Positions 39,131-48,681 of a stretch of DNA of 64,000 nt are shown here, in pieces. Made by a program: the position numbers and the translations under genes. Below the pieces are notes generated by a model. The model saw only the letters and a program-made list of their open reading frames with translations, ran no database searches and was not told the origin of the DNA. Position 1 is the first letter of the stretch; each line of letters starts with the position of its first letter. Source of the DNA: Angomonas deanei (lineage: Eukaryota; Euglenozoa; Kinetoplastea; Trypanosomatida; Trypanosomatidae). The stretch lies in assembly GCA_903995115.1 (NCBI GenBank), contig LR877160.1, positions 62,001 to 126,000 on the forward strand, in the 5' to 3' direction.

Positions 39131-41690
39131 CAAGACTGATTTTATCTTATTTTTTTTTTTTAGTTTTATATTATTTTTTATTATTATGCGATAGTGTTTT
39201 CTACGGGCAGAGATCACTGTGTGAGGAATGTTTATAATAGATATAAAACTTCACAAGTAAATAATAAAAAAAAGCGTTTTATTGTCAAATCCGTCGAAAA
39301 AAAAAAACAATGAGAATCTTTCTGTTCTTTTTTTATTATTATTATCTATTGAATCTCCCCGTCGCTAAAAAAAAAAAAAAAAGGTGTCTGTCGTGTATTC
39401 TATTTTTTTTTTTTTTTAATTTTGATTATTATTTCAAAAATAAAAACGTTATACAAATAGTACTATAAATTATTATTATTGGGGGTGGATTTACGGACAC
39501 TGACGTAATAGGGGCGGAAGAACAATTAAAATTAATGAATTAAAAAAAAAAAGGGAAAAAAAAAAAACTTTATTATTAATGAAAAAAAAAAAAAGCGAGA
39601 ATGAAAAGAATGACGGAAAAAATTCAAATGGTTTTTAATTATTTTTTTTTTTTTAGTTAATTAAAATAAAAAAAATTATCCTATTATGCCGATACTTATT
39701 AGGACTCCCTTATTTTTTTTAAAAAAAAAGGGTAATTATATATATATATAGTATGCTAAAGCTTTTTTTTTTTCTCTTTTTTTTTTTTAGTTTTAGTTTT
39801 ATAATATGTGTAGGAGGGAGAAAAAAAACTAAAATAACAATAAAAAAAAAGGGAGTTTCCGTTGTCTAAGAATATATACGGTCACTACGAAAAATGGGAT
39901 TCAACTTAACAAAAACGAAACAAAAAAAAAAAAACTGACACAAAAATAAAAAAATCTTTTTTTATATTTTTTATTTCTATTTTTTTTTTATTAAAAGAGT
40001 CTGAACTTTAATTGGAATATTTTCTCGTTCACGCGCAGAGAAAAAAAGGGGGAAAAAAAATACAATATATATAAACAAATTTCTTATTATTATAAAAAAG
40101 AAAAAATTCGGATTGTATTTATATATTTACGTTCTTTTTTTAATATTTTCTTAACTTTTTTTTTTTTTTTCGAAAAAGTAAAGAACCCGATATTTTTCTT
40201 TTTTTTTTTACTATTGTTTTAGGAATATTTTAATAATCAATTCGTTTTATATATATAAACTTTTTATTTTCTTATTTTTTTTTTTTATATTTAAGGAATA
40301 AAAAAAAAAAAAAAACAAAAAAGGAGTTTTATCAAAAAGGGGTAATGAGAATAAAAAAAACACAAAATTATAAAAACAAAAATAGAAAAGGGAAAAGGAA
40401 ATTAGTCTATAATTTCTTTTTATTTCTTATTTCTGTATTTTTTGTGTTTCTTTTTTAATTATTTCTAGCCAATAAAAAAAAAAAAAATCGCAACTACAAC
40501 AAAAATTAAAACGGTTTTTCAATATATAATCTTTTTTTTTTTTTTACAATTTCGTCTTCCACTGTCGTCTAAACAAATAGTAACAATAATAATACTAATA
40601 AACACACAAAAAAAAGGAAAAAAAAAAGTAGTAATTCTTTTTTTTTTTTTTTTATGCGTTAATTATTATTGAAGTTGCTAGGATATGAATAATGTAGGGG
40701 TGGAACAGGTAACGAAGAATACAAAGAGGAAATAAGCCAATAAAATTAATAATTTAAAATAAAATAAAAAAAAATTGGGGGGTTTCTGGGATAAATATAA
40801 ATAATAATTAATTTTTTTTTTTTTCAAACTAAAAAAAAAAAATGAAATAAACTGAATCACTTGGGGGGAATGAAAATAATAATAATAATAAATTTAAAAA
40901 CAAAAAAAGTGGGGGCCAAACACCGAAAACTATATATAGTTCAAGATAACTAATAACCTTTTTTCTGAACAAAAAAAAAAATGAAAAAAGAGAGAAAAGA
41001 CTGATTGCTGTTGTTCTGACGACAGGATAAACACAAAACGGAAGCACAAAAAAACAATAATAATAAAAATAAAAAATTCTAATTTCATATATTTTAAGAC
41101 CATCACTGATTGACAAAAACACACATATATTATTTTTATGCTATTTACATTTATAGAAACGCTAAAATTGGAGTGTGAAAACAAAAAAAAAAAATGAAAA
41201 AACTAAATATTAGTTTCTTTAAAAAAAAAAAATGAAATAATTATGAATTATTATTTACCCGTTTTGAAAATTATTACATGGTGAACAAAAAAAAAAAAAA
41301 AAATTGAATGATAAAAGGGTGTATACAACAAGTAGTTCCACAAAAAAAAAAAAGAGGGAAACAAAACAGAACTACAAATAACAACAAAAAGACGAAATAA
41401 GAAAGAAAATAGACTAGAAAAACAAAACTCATATGGTATAGGATTGTATTCACTATTTTGTGATTTCTATTTCACATCAGGAAAAAAAAAAAAAAACAGT
41501 TACTGTTCTTTTTTACTATTCTTAGCTATATGTTTTTTTTATTTTTTAAAAAAATTGGGCGAAAAAAAAAAACAAGATTAGTACTTATGTTTACGTTTTT
41601 TTTAATTAATTTTATTGCTGTGTATATATCTATATGTATATATATATAAAAAAAAAAAAAAGAATTCACCATATTTCAGTTTGATTATCA
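39131..41690. other. 2.56-kb homopolymer-dominated gene desert
   Basis: The longest gene-free stretch of the window. About thirty A or T runs of nine or more bases, alternating without fixed period, plus short TA repeats (for example near 39737-39750 and 41623-41650). The open frames inside are made of Phe/Lys homopolymer codons and are not genes. No tRNA, snRNA or strand switch is evident: genes on both sides run the same way. It could be 3' untranslated sequence of the 412-residue gene, a chromatin element or plain filler. Confidence 0.6.
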
Positions 41691-42929
41691 TTACTCCTCC
41701 GTGACCTCTCTCAGTTGATAGTTGTGTCGTCGTGGACTGCGTCCCTCACTCTCCTCGAATAGAGTAGCGGGGGAAAGATTCACGAGTTTTGTTTTCTTCT
41801 GTGGCCGATGGACTGGTCGGGTGGGAAACCCAAACGGTACCCTTGACAGTAGAATACTATTATTGGTATTATTATTATTATTATTCGTTTCTGCAGGATG
41901 GTGGGTCTCTCTCAGGGAAGGAAGAGAGGCTACCGTCTCTTCTCCTTCCTCATTCTGAGTATGATTATTATTATTATTATCATTATAATTATCATTAGTA
42001 TTAGTAGTATGATCGCTGAAACCCACCACGGTCGGTCGCTTCCGCTGCTGTGCGACAAAATCCTCTAAAGAGGCGACACTGTCCCGATAGGCCCAACTGC
42101 TATTATTATTCATCGTAGTTGTACTGTTATGATTATGAAAAGGGTACGTTGTCGTGCTGGCAGGCGCGGTACTCGTGGTGCTCGCTCCTGGGGGGCCATA
42201 GAAACTCTTGAAGACGACGGTATGCACACTCGACTTCTCTAATAGGTTTATTTTACTATTCTCCTCCGTGTTATTATTATTATTGTTTTGTTGGGAGACG
42301 GCCAACAGCTGGACGAGCGTATCTCGCATTTGATTCATGGAGGGAATATTATTTTTATTATTATGGTTGTCTTGACCGCCGCTGATCGTACCGCTATAGA
42401 GGGAGATGAGATCGTCAGAGCCGGTGTCACTGGAGAGACTCAGCTTACGGCACTCCTTACTTTTATTATTTGTAATATTATTATTACTCTTCGCGGTGTT
42501 GGTGGAGACAAAGTATTGATAATAATTGTCGTAATTCTCATAACTTTTATTGCTATTCGACTTGGAAATGTTCGGAATATTTTTATATCGGTCGACAAAG
42601 TGAGGAGAGGCGGCGCCCTCCGGGGAGTGTGACCGTGCGGCCACCGGGGACATGGTCTTCTTCACCTCCTTTATCTCCTCTCCAAATAATAAATACAAGT
42701 CTAACGTCATGGAGGTATCCAAGTGCAGCGAGTCGCCGTGGTGGTTGGCGCTGTCGTTGAGGGAGGAGGCATGACCCGAGCTACTCAGTGCCCCGGACCG
42801 GCGGTGTGCAGAGGTCGACACACGTGGTGAACTGCTCTGGTGGGTAGCGGCCTTGGGGGAGCTGCGGGGACTGGCGGAGGGACGACTGGTGGGGGAGGAT
42901 ACTTTTCCAGAGGAACCACCGGCGCCCAT
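41691..42929 (-). CDS. Asn/Ser-rich protein with N-myristoylation signal
   Basis: A 412-residue protein of unknown family. It begins MGAGGSSGK: Gly at position 2 and Ser at 6 and 7 fit the consensus for N-myristoyl transfer, and the next 60 residues are Ser/Pro/Arg-rich, which would help membrane attachment. A more ordered segment LDTSMTLDLYLLFGEEIKEVKK lies near residues 72-93. Between 130 and 400 the chain has Asn runs and a few islands, such as INLLEKSSVHTVVFKSFYGPP and WAYRDSVASLEDFVAQ. The ATG at 42929 is the first in frame; a splice acceptor lies about 120 nt upstream. A peripheral membrane or flagellar-membrane protein is plausible, but only from the N-terminal signal. Confidence 0.75.
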   Translation of the reverse strand: MGAGGSSGKVSSPTSRPSASPRSSPKAATHQSSSPRVSTSAHRRSGALSSSGHASSLNDSANHHGDSLHLDTSMTLDLYLLFGEEIKEVKKTMSPVAARSHSPEGAASPHFVDRYKNIPNISKSNSNKSYENYDNYYQYFVSTNTAKSNNNITNNKSKECRKLSLSSDTGSDDLISLYSGTISGGQDNHNNKNNIPSMNQMRDTLVQLLAVSQQNNNNNNTEENSKINLLEKSSVHTVVFKSFYGPPGASTTSTAPASTTTYPFHNHNSTTTMNNNSSWAYRDSVASLEDFVAQQRKRPTVVGFSDHTTNTNDNYNDNNNNNHTQNEEGEETVASLPSLRETHHPAETNNNNNNTNNSILLSRVPFGFPTRPVHRPQKKTKLVNLSPATLFEESEGRSPRRHNYQLREVTEE

Positions 42930-43287
42930 CGGATCGTTTTACTAGAGAAAATGAAAAATAAAATAAAAAGTCTTTTGAAGTAATTCAATCAAGCGCAGGA
43001 ATGAATATCTATTGAGTTTTAGTTTTCTTTCCTACACAACAGCAAACTAAGGAAAAGGTAGAGAGAGAGAGAAAAATAGATGTACCGCATGGCAGCGGTG
43101 GAAAACGGTTCTGCATAATGCATAAGAGAATGATTTCCGTGTTATTTTTTTTTGGTGTATAAGAGACAAGAGTAAAGAAGGCAGCATCACTGCCTCTTTC
43201 AGATGACTCTGTGATAAGATGGTGACATTCCGTTTTTGAAAAAAAGAAAATTCAGCATTTCCGTATTTTTGCAACACCACCTGGTGT
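42930..43287. other. Intergenic spacer
   Basis: Leader and acceptor of the 412-residue gene plus the trailer of the coiled-coil/LRR gene. Nothing else recognised. Confidence 0.5.
43047..43075 (-). promoter_or_regulatory. Splice acceptor with (CT)n tract
   Basis: The minus strand reads a CT repeat (about 43060-43072), a short C/T stretch, then the first AG at 43048-43047, before the ATG at 42929. Probable trans-splice signal of the myristoylated Asn-rich protein. Confidence 0.5.
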
Positions 43288-44385
43288 CTAATACTTCACC
43301 AGCTCCACACCCTTCCCACGGAGCTCCTCGGTGATCTTCTCGATTGCCGTATTGGTGAGACCATTGTACACGACTCGCTCCAGCCCTGGCGGCTTCAGCA
43401 GCGGACTGAAGTCGGTAATACCACCGCAGCCTCGCACCTCCAGCACGAAGGGACGGGACTGCAAACAACACACCCACTGCAAGGTGGAGAGGTTGGTGCC
43501 GCTGATGTCCAGGTGTCGTACAGTGGGAAGCAGTGGAAGGATCGCGGTGAGGTAGGCAGGGATGTCATTCACCCCAATCGACTGCATCAATTCCATAGAG
43601 GCAGCATCTAGCGTCAGGTGCGTGGTGGACCAGTCGGCGCAGAAACCCGCCAGCAACGGCTGCTTCTCCTTGTCTCCTTTGGTGTTGACATAAATGAACG
43701 GGAGGGCCCAGAACTCTCCGACCACCCGCTGCAGTCGAGGGAGGCCCCGGAAGACGGTAGAGATGAACTGACTTTTCTTCACGTACGTCTCCAAGTCCTT
43801 CTCGTGGTACCCCGGCAACTTCCACTCGGTGCGGATGTCCATGGAGAAGATATCCTTTATTTGGTCTGCCGTGAGGTTCTGTGCCACGCAGGCGACGTAG
43901 GTCGTCTTGAGGTCGTCGTACTGGGAGGTGAGAAAGCTGAATTGTTTGTTGATGATGACGCGTGACACGCCTTGCTCATCACGGAGGGCGTTTTGGGTCT
44001 TTTCAATTTGACCTTGGTGAAAGGCCGCCAAGCTCTTCGCCTCCTTCTCCCGTGCCAGGGCCGCCTCGAGGGCCTCCTGTGCTTCGTCCAGCTTGAACTT
44101 CATGTTCCCCAACTCAATTTTGTGCCTTTCGTTATTTATCTTCCGCCGCTCCTCGGCCTCCTTCGCCATGTCCTCACACTCTGTCGTCGCCTCCTCGCAG
44201 CGGTCTCGTAGTGCTTGATTCTCGGTCTCCAACTCCTTCACACACTCGGTGAGGGTCGTCTTCTCCTCCATCAGGCGGGTTACATTTCCTTGAGACTCCA
44301 GCAGCAGGCCCTGCAATAAGACGAGCTGCTCGAGAAGGAGCCGGTCGTTCCCCACCTTCTCCACCGAACTGTCCACATCACCCAT
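43288..44385 (-). CDS. Coiled-coil protein with C-terminal leucine-rich repeats
   Basis: A 365-residue protein. Residues about 10-145 form a long coiled coil (LLLEQLVLLQGLLLE, CVKELETENQALRDR, KFKLDEAQEALEAALARE). The C-terminal half is globular and ends in leucine-rich-repeat-like segments: LPTVRHLDISGTNLSTLQW and FVLEVRGCGGITDFSPL. Such coiled-coil/LRR proteins are common in the trypanosomatid cytoskeleton and flagellum, but the exact role is unknown. The open frame runs on to 44613 through a Phe-rich stretch. A perfect C/T tract and AG inside that extension show that the mature mRNA probably begins after it, so the start is the ATG at 44385 (MGDVDSSVEKV). Confidence 0.82.
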   Translation of the reverse strand: MGDVDSSVEKVGNDRLLLEQLVLLQGLLLESQGNVTRLMEEKTTLTECVKELETENQALRDRCEEATTECEDMAKEAEERRKINNERHKIELGNMKFKLDEAQEALEAALAREKEAKSLAAFHQGQIEKTQNALRDEQGVSRVIINKQFSFLTSQYDDLKTTYVACVAQNLTADQIKDIFSMDIRTEWKLPGYHEKDLETYVKKSQFISTVFRGLPRLQRVVGEFWALPFIYVNTKGDKEKQPLLAGFCADWSTTHLTLDAASMELMQSIGVNDIPAYLTAILPLLPTVRHLDISGTNLSTLQWVCCLQSRPFVLEVRGCGGITDFSPLLKPPGLERVVYNGLTNTAIEKITEELRGKGVELVKY

Positions 44386-44428
44386 TGTAGTCTTTGAAAA
44401 TGAAAAAGAAAAGAGTGGAAACGCAATC

Positions 44429-44452
44429 CTGAGAGAGAGAAAGAGTATAATG
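44429..44452 (-). promoter_or_regulatory. Splice acceptor deciding the LRR-gene start
   Basis: The minus strand reads ACTCTTTCTCTCTCTCAG, with the AG at 44430-44429, 43 nt before the ATG at 44385. It lies inside the longer open frame and rules out the upstream ATGs. Confidence 0.6.
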
Positions 44453-44600
44453 AACTTCATAATAATAGCATGCAAAAGAAAAAGGATAATACGGTTTTTT
44501 TTTGTTGTTGTTGTTGTTCCCTTCAAGAAACGGAATCTGTAAAAAAAAAAAAAAAAAGGAAAATCTAAGCTGTATTTGAAATCTAATGTTCTATTGATAT

Positions 44601-44822
44601 CTAAAAAGAGCACTGGGGCATGCCACTCATTCTCGACTTCATCTCTTGCTGACGCTCCCGGTACTGCAGTACATCCTTAACGAGGAAATATTTATAATTC
44701 AGCCCTTTCTGGCGGTGGTGCCGGTCGACACAGAGATAGATACCACGTACAACCAGGAGGAGGAATACTAACGAGAAGACGGTAATGGTGATACCAAGAT
44801 AAATTTGAAAGGTGACTTCCAT
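44601..44822 (-). CDS. Small single-pass membrane protein
   Basis: A 73-residue protein with one membrane segment at about residues 8-29 (YLGITITVFSLVFLLLVVRG), followed by a basic, His/Arg-rich juxtamembrane part (CVDRHHRQKG) and a charged helix (LVKDVLQYRERQQEMKSRM). The bias for hydrophobic residues in one block, the clear ATG at 44822 and ordinary spacers on both sides argue that it is a real gene in spite of its size. The topology rule (positive inside) puts the C-terminus in the cytosol. Function unknown. Confidence 0.68.
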   Translation of the reverse strand: MEVTFQIYLGITITVFSLVFLLLVVRGIYLCVDRHHRQKGLNYKYFLVKDVLQYRERQQEMKSRMSGMPQCSF

Positions 44823-45054
44823 CTTTTCTAAGGGGGTGCTCTATTGTTGTTCTATACAGTTTAGAAAAAAAGGAAGAAGATAAAAAGAAGGAGGAGCAGG
44901 AATGGGGGTAGTATGCTTTACTTATTATTTGTATTCTCTCTCCTTCTTTGGCAATCGTCACGGGAATAAAATGAAAGTAATATGAAAAAAAGTCTAGAGA
45001 AAAAATAATACAAGCGGGAATAGTAACAAAAAAAAAAAAAAAAGATCTAATAAA

Positions 45055-47172
45055 TCACAGCACATCCTTCTTTCGGGATGTACAACTAAAGAGGGAAGAC
45101 AGCAGCGAGGCGAACTTATTCTTACGCTTCTTTTCCAGCTGCACTGGTTTTATTTCTATTTCTGGTGTACTGCTAGTAGGACTGCTCTCCTCCCTTCTCT
45201 CCTCCACGACAGGTGCGCTGTGCGGCGGCTTGCCAGAGTCTACCGTCGTGTCCACTGGGACCTCCTCCTCCTCCTCACTGTAGTAATACGAGGAGCTGCC
45301 GCTGTCGCTCACACCTGTGGGGCTGTCGAGTGGGGTCTCACGGTGGTTCGTGACGGTCGGCTGCACCGGCGGCGTCCCTTGCGTCTCCTTTCGCGTCGAT
45401 TGGGGTAAGTGCTGGTCCACGTGGTGTACCTTCTCCACCACACTCCGGAGGGCCGCCACGTCCTTGGCGATATTGCCCACAGGGGGAGTAACAGTAGCTG
45501 CTTGGGTGGTCGTGGTGGGGGCGGTCGCCTGATCGATCAGCATACACCGTAAATCGTCATTCCAGTTATGGTTCTGCTTACTCTCCTGCTGTGGAGGGTT
45601 CACACTCTCCTCCTTGCTGCTCCAGTCGCCGTCGTTCAGCTTGCTACCACTGAGTGGGGTGGAGGCATCGTAGAAGGGGCGTGTTCGCTGGGAGAGGAGG
45701 AGAGGCGTCACGGGTACCTCCACGACAGGGGATGCGGCGGGGTAGGCAAGGGTGTTGTTATTCTTATCCACGAGGGTCTGGTCTAACCCTCCGAAAGGGT
45801 TTCCGCTGCTCGACACAGATTGATTGTACTGGTCCAACGTGCTCTGATCCACACGATAGAGGGTAAGAATATTGTTGGTAATCTTTTCCTTTTCCTTTTT
45901 TCGACGCAGTGAGACGTTTTTCAATCGATTAGAAATGCTATTTAGATTCTTGTCAAACTGCTTCAAGACGCTTTCATTAATGAATTCAATATTTAGATGA
46001 TTCTTTTTTAGTTTCAGTTCGTTCATGTAGTTCTCCCGGAAGGAGTAGAGGTGGAGGAGCAGCGGCAGTGGCGGCGGCGGGGGCAGGCGCACCTCCCTAC
46101 CGCGGTGTGCCTCTACATCCAAAAAGAGCTCCCCAAACGACTTTTGAAGCGACCGTAACTTATCTCCATTGTCATTATGATGATTACTATTATTATTATC
46201 TAAAGTTTGATTCAAGTTGTGTAAATGGTTCTGCCACAAGTGACGACACTCCGGGTTGGTGTGGTCGTGGAGGTCGCTATCACTGTTCTGGTCGACCACA
46301 AACAAGTCCTTGAACAGGGAGGGCACCTCGTCGGTGTCGGTCGGGTCGGCAGGACGCTCCCAGCAGTGCATCTCGTCGCAGTTGTACAATAAATACAGCG
46401 TTAACTTTTCGGTTTCCTTTCTCAGCGCTTTCACCGTTGTCAGCAGTGTGAGGGCCCTTTCCGCCTCCTTGACCGCCTCCTCCGTGGAGACAGGAGACTG
46501 CTGTATACGATTATGATTATTAAGATGATGACGCAGGTCCTCCTTTTCACCCTGGCGAGCGAGACGAAAGGAGTTACAGGAGGAAGAAAGGCCACTCGGT
46601 GGTGTTTTACCCAGACCACGATTGGAGGGAATAGGAAGATGATTCTCCTTTCCGTAACGGCCGTTCGGCTCCTTCAGCATCGCAATATACAGCAGTCTGG
46701 TCTGCTCCAGTCGGTGCCCCACCTTGGACTGTCGCACCATGTTATTATAATACAACAGCCGCATCGCATTCTCCCTCGACTGCTCGAACTGATTCTTATT
46801 ATTATTCTCATTGTTATTGTTATTATTCGTCGATTGAGGGTACTGGGTGCGGAATAGCTCAATCGTCTTTAATGCCGCGTTCACTTGGTTAATGTACACT
46901 TTTTCCGATGCTAACAACGCCGTATAACTTCTTTCACCGTTCGGTTGTTGTGGGGCAATGGGGCTCACGGCAGTTCCTCTCGTCGTTCCCTGTTGCTTTC
47001 CATTAGGAGTAGTACTATTCACCTCATGGGGAGGAAGGGTTGTGGTGACCTCCTCGCTCAAGGGGCTGTCGGTCTGCTTGATACTGCTGATATTCTCCAA
47101 TAAAGCGGTACTTGTGTGGTTGGACAGAAACGACTGTTTTCGTTGTTTTAGACTATTGTCTATCAGTGACAT
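45055..47172 (-). CDS. Asn/Ser-rich orphan with helical islands
   Basis: A 705-residue protein that I do not recognise. Helical islands at about 80-170 (YTALLASEKVYINQVNAALK, then RENAMRLLYYNNMVRQSK and QTRLLYIAMLKEPNGRYGKE), 225-260 (a short coiled coil) and 370-435 (LLLHLYSFRENYMNELKLKK, KQFDKNLNSISNRLKNVS) are separated by Asn-, Ser- and Glu-rich disordered parts. The C-terminus is basic with a Leu/Ser/Cys cluster (FASLLSSLFSCTSRKKD) that might be an amphipathic or acylated membrane anchor. The ATG at 47172 lies 67 nt after a good acceptor. Poly-Asn is encoded chiefly by AAT/AAC repeats. Confidence 0.72.
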   Translation of the reverse strand: MSLIDNSLKQRKQSFLSNHTSTALLENISSIKQTDSPLSEEVTTTLPPHEVNSTTPNGKQQGTTRGTAVSPIAPQQPNGERSYTALLASEKVYINQVNAALKTIELFRTQYPQSTNNNNNNENNNKNQFEQSRENAMRLLYYNNMVRQSKVGHRLEQTRLLYIAMLKEPNGRYGKENHLPIPSNRGLGKTPPSGLSSSCNSFRLARQGEKEDLRHHLNNHNRIQQSPVSTEEAVKEAERALTLLTTVKALRKETEKLTLYLLYNCDEMHCWERPADPTDTDEVPSLFKDLFVVDQNSDSDLHDHTNPECRHLWQNHLHNLNQTLDNNNSNHHNDNGDKLRSLQKSFGELFLDVEAHRGREVRLPPPPPLPLLLHLYSFRENYMNELKLKKNHLNIEFINESVLKQFDKNLNSISNRLKNVSLRRKKEKEKITNNILTLYRVDQSTLDQYNQSVSSSGNPFGGLDQTLVDKNNNTLAYPAASPVVEVPVTPLLLSQRTRPFYDASTPLSGSKLNDGDWSSKEESVNPPQQESKQNHNWNDDLRCMLIDQATAPTTTTQAATVTPPVGNIAKDVAALRSVVEKVHHVDQHLPQSTRKETQGTPPVQPTVTNHRETPLDSPTGVSDSGSSSYYYSEEEEEVPVDTTVDSGKPPHSAPVVEERREESSPTSSTPEIEIKPVQLEKKRKNKFASLLSSLFSCTSRKKDVL

Positions 47173-47479
47173 GGATGATGTGTGTCGTGTTTCGTACCTC
47201 TATTTCTAAATTCTAATGTTATTTGTTTTATCGTTGACGCTTATTGTAATTTCAAAAAAAAAAAGAGAGAGAGAGTCGCTACACGCATGTAACAGACACG
47301 GCGATACCCAAGAAGGCCTACACGCACACACAAAAACAAATTAAAAGAAACAAACACAATAAATTGCATAATATGAATTTTGGATCAGTGTTTAATAAAA
47401 CACTGTATAACTTGTTAAAACAAGCGTCGTTGCACGACAGAGTGGACGTCTTGTCTCTGTAGCAGTGCGTGTCTGGTGG
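47173..47479. other. Intergenic spacer
   Basis: Leader and acceptor of the 705-residue gene and trailer of the 310-residue coiled-coil gene. No gene or RNA seen. Confidence 0.5.
47240..47276 (-). promoter_or_regulatory. Splice acceptor with (CT)n tract
   Basis: The minus strand reads a CT repeat and T run (47254-47275), then the first AG at 47241-47240. Leader of 67 nt to the ATG at 47172. Confidence 0.5.
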
Positions 47480-48412
47480 TTACTTTCGGCCCCAGGGGAG
47501 ACGGTCCTTCTTCTTGGGCTCCTTCCGTTCCTTCGGGTGTTCGCTGGGCGGGGAGGGCACCGCGCTCACCTCGGGCTCCTCGTCGCTCTCCTGTGGTGCT
47601 GGGTGGGTGAGTGGTGCGCTGGTCTGCCGCTTCATTTGCCGCATCCGTGCCTTCATCTCGGCGAGCCGCCCCCGCAAAAAGTCGCGCTCTCCTCGCAGAC
47701 TGTCGAGCGTGTCGGGGGTGGCCTCGGTGAGGCTCAGCTGACACACCTCTTCGTCATCAGAGCTGGGGTCGTCCTCCACTCCAGTCCGCTCCTCCACGAG
47801 AGCCTCCAGCTGCGCAATGCGCTCCAACAGGGGTACCGTCACCGCCGGCGACGTGGCCTGCGCTTCCCGTTTCTTCAGTAGGGCCTCCAGCTGCTCACAG
47901 TGCCGCTCCTGCTGGAAGTAATAAGCCTTATACTTCTCTGCCTCCCTTTCCCGCTGACTCTCGCTCTCCTCCAGCAGGGCCTCCAGCTGCGCGGCACGCT
48001 CTTCCAGCCGCACCACAGCCAACCGGCACTCCACTGCCTTGGCGTGTGCCGCCTCCTCACGGGTCCGCATCGCGTCAATGGAGCTGTGGTGGTCGGCGAT
48101 CACCGCCGCCATCCCGTTATTCGTCTCCTCCACGGAGCTCTTGGTCTGCTCCGCCCTCTCCAGCTGTGCCTGTAGGGAGGACAGGGTCTGCTGGTACTCC
48201 TCCACCTCCTTCTGCAGCCGTGGTACCGCCTCGGACTGTCTGGTCGCCACGCTGAGCTCGAGCACGAGGGCATCTCGCTCCGACTGAAGGGCGTCCCGCT
48301 CTTCCTGCACCATCACCAGCCGTAGGTCAGAAGAAGACTTTTCCTCCTCCAACGCCTCGACCCGGTCGGTCAGCTGCACACAGATATTCTGAAGCTCTTC
48401 AACCGTCGTCAT
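47480..48412 (-). CDS. Coiled-coil protein, 310 residues
   Basis: Almost the whole first two thirds is one long coiled coil, rich in Glu, Leu, Ala and Arg with heptads (LQNICVQLTDRVEALEEEK, LERAEQTKSSVEETN, RLEERAAQLEALLEESES). A recurring phrase ending QLEALLEE/QLEALLKK/QLEALVEE occurs three times, a hint of internal duplication. An acidic break (DDPSSDDEEVCQ) is followed by a second short coiled coil (LRGERDFLRGRLAEMKARMR), and the tail is Pro/Lys-rich. The open frame begins at a TTG, so the ATG at 48412 (MTTVEELQN) is used. A (CT)n tract and AG lie 38 nt upstream. Likely a cytoskeletal or scaffold protein; no family assigned. Confidence 0.82.
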   Translation of the reverse strand: MTTVEELQNICVQLTDRVEALEEEKSSSDLRLVMVQEERDALQSERDALVLELSVATRQSEAVPRLQKEVEEYQQTLSSLQAQLERAEQTKSSVEETNNGMAAVIADHHSSIDAMRTREEAAHAKAVECRLAVVRLEERAAQLEALLEESESQREREAEKYKAYYFQQERHCEQLEALLKKREAQATSPAVTVPLLERIAQLEALVEERTGVEDDPSSDDEEVCQLSLTEATPDTLDSLRGERDFLRGRLAEMKARMRQMKRQTSAPLTHPAPQESDEEPEVSAVPSPPSEHPKERKEPKKKDRLPWGRK

Positions 48413-48450
48413 GGACAACAGAGAAAGACGGGAAAAAAAGTATGTCGGAA

Positions 48451-48488
48451 CTAGAGGCGAATCAGCAAAAAGAGAGAGAGAAAGAGTG
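48451..48488 (-). promoter_or_regulatory. Splice acceptor with (CT)n tract
   Basis: The minus strand reads CTCTTTCTCTCTCTCTTTTT followed by a short gap and the AG at 48452-48451, 38 nt before the ATG at 48412. Confidence 0.5.
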
Positions 48489-48681
48489 CTTCTTTTTTCA
48501 GCGCATAGTTATACTTGTTATTTTTCCTGTAATTAACTTCCTGTTTCATTCTGTTTTTAATAACAATAAATAAATAGTAAAACAAAAACAAAAAAGCTTG
48601 ATAAAAAAATGAGGCGCAACGGCGCCATTCATTTTTTGTAAATTCTTTTCTTCTTTCTCTCACTTTGCAGAAAAGGTCGTA

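Noticed and set aside
40678-41184. Phe/Tyr-rich minus-strand open frames in the homopolymer desert
   Set aside because: They are translations of A/T homopolymers with no ordered protein character.
39131-41690. Centromere or retroelement remnant in the AT-rich desert
   Set aside because: No reverse-transcriptase-like frame, no terminal repeats, no tandem satellite unit visible; only homopolymers.
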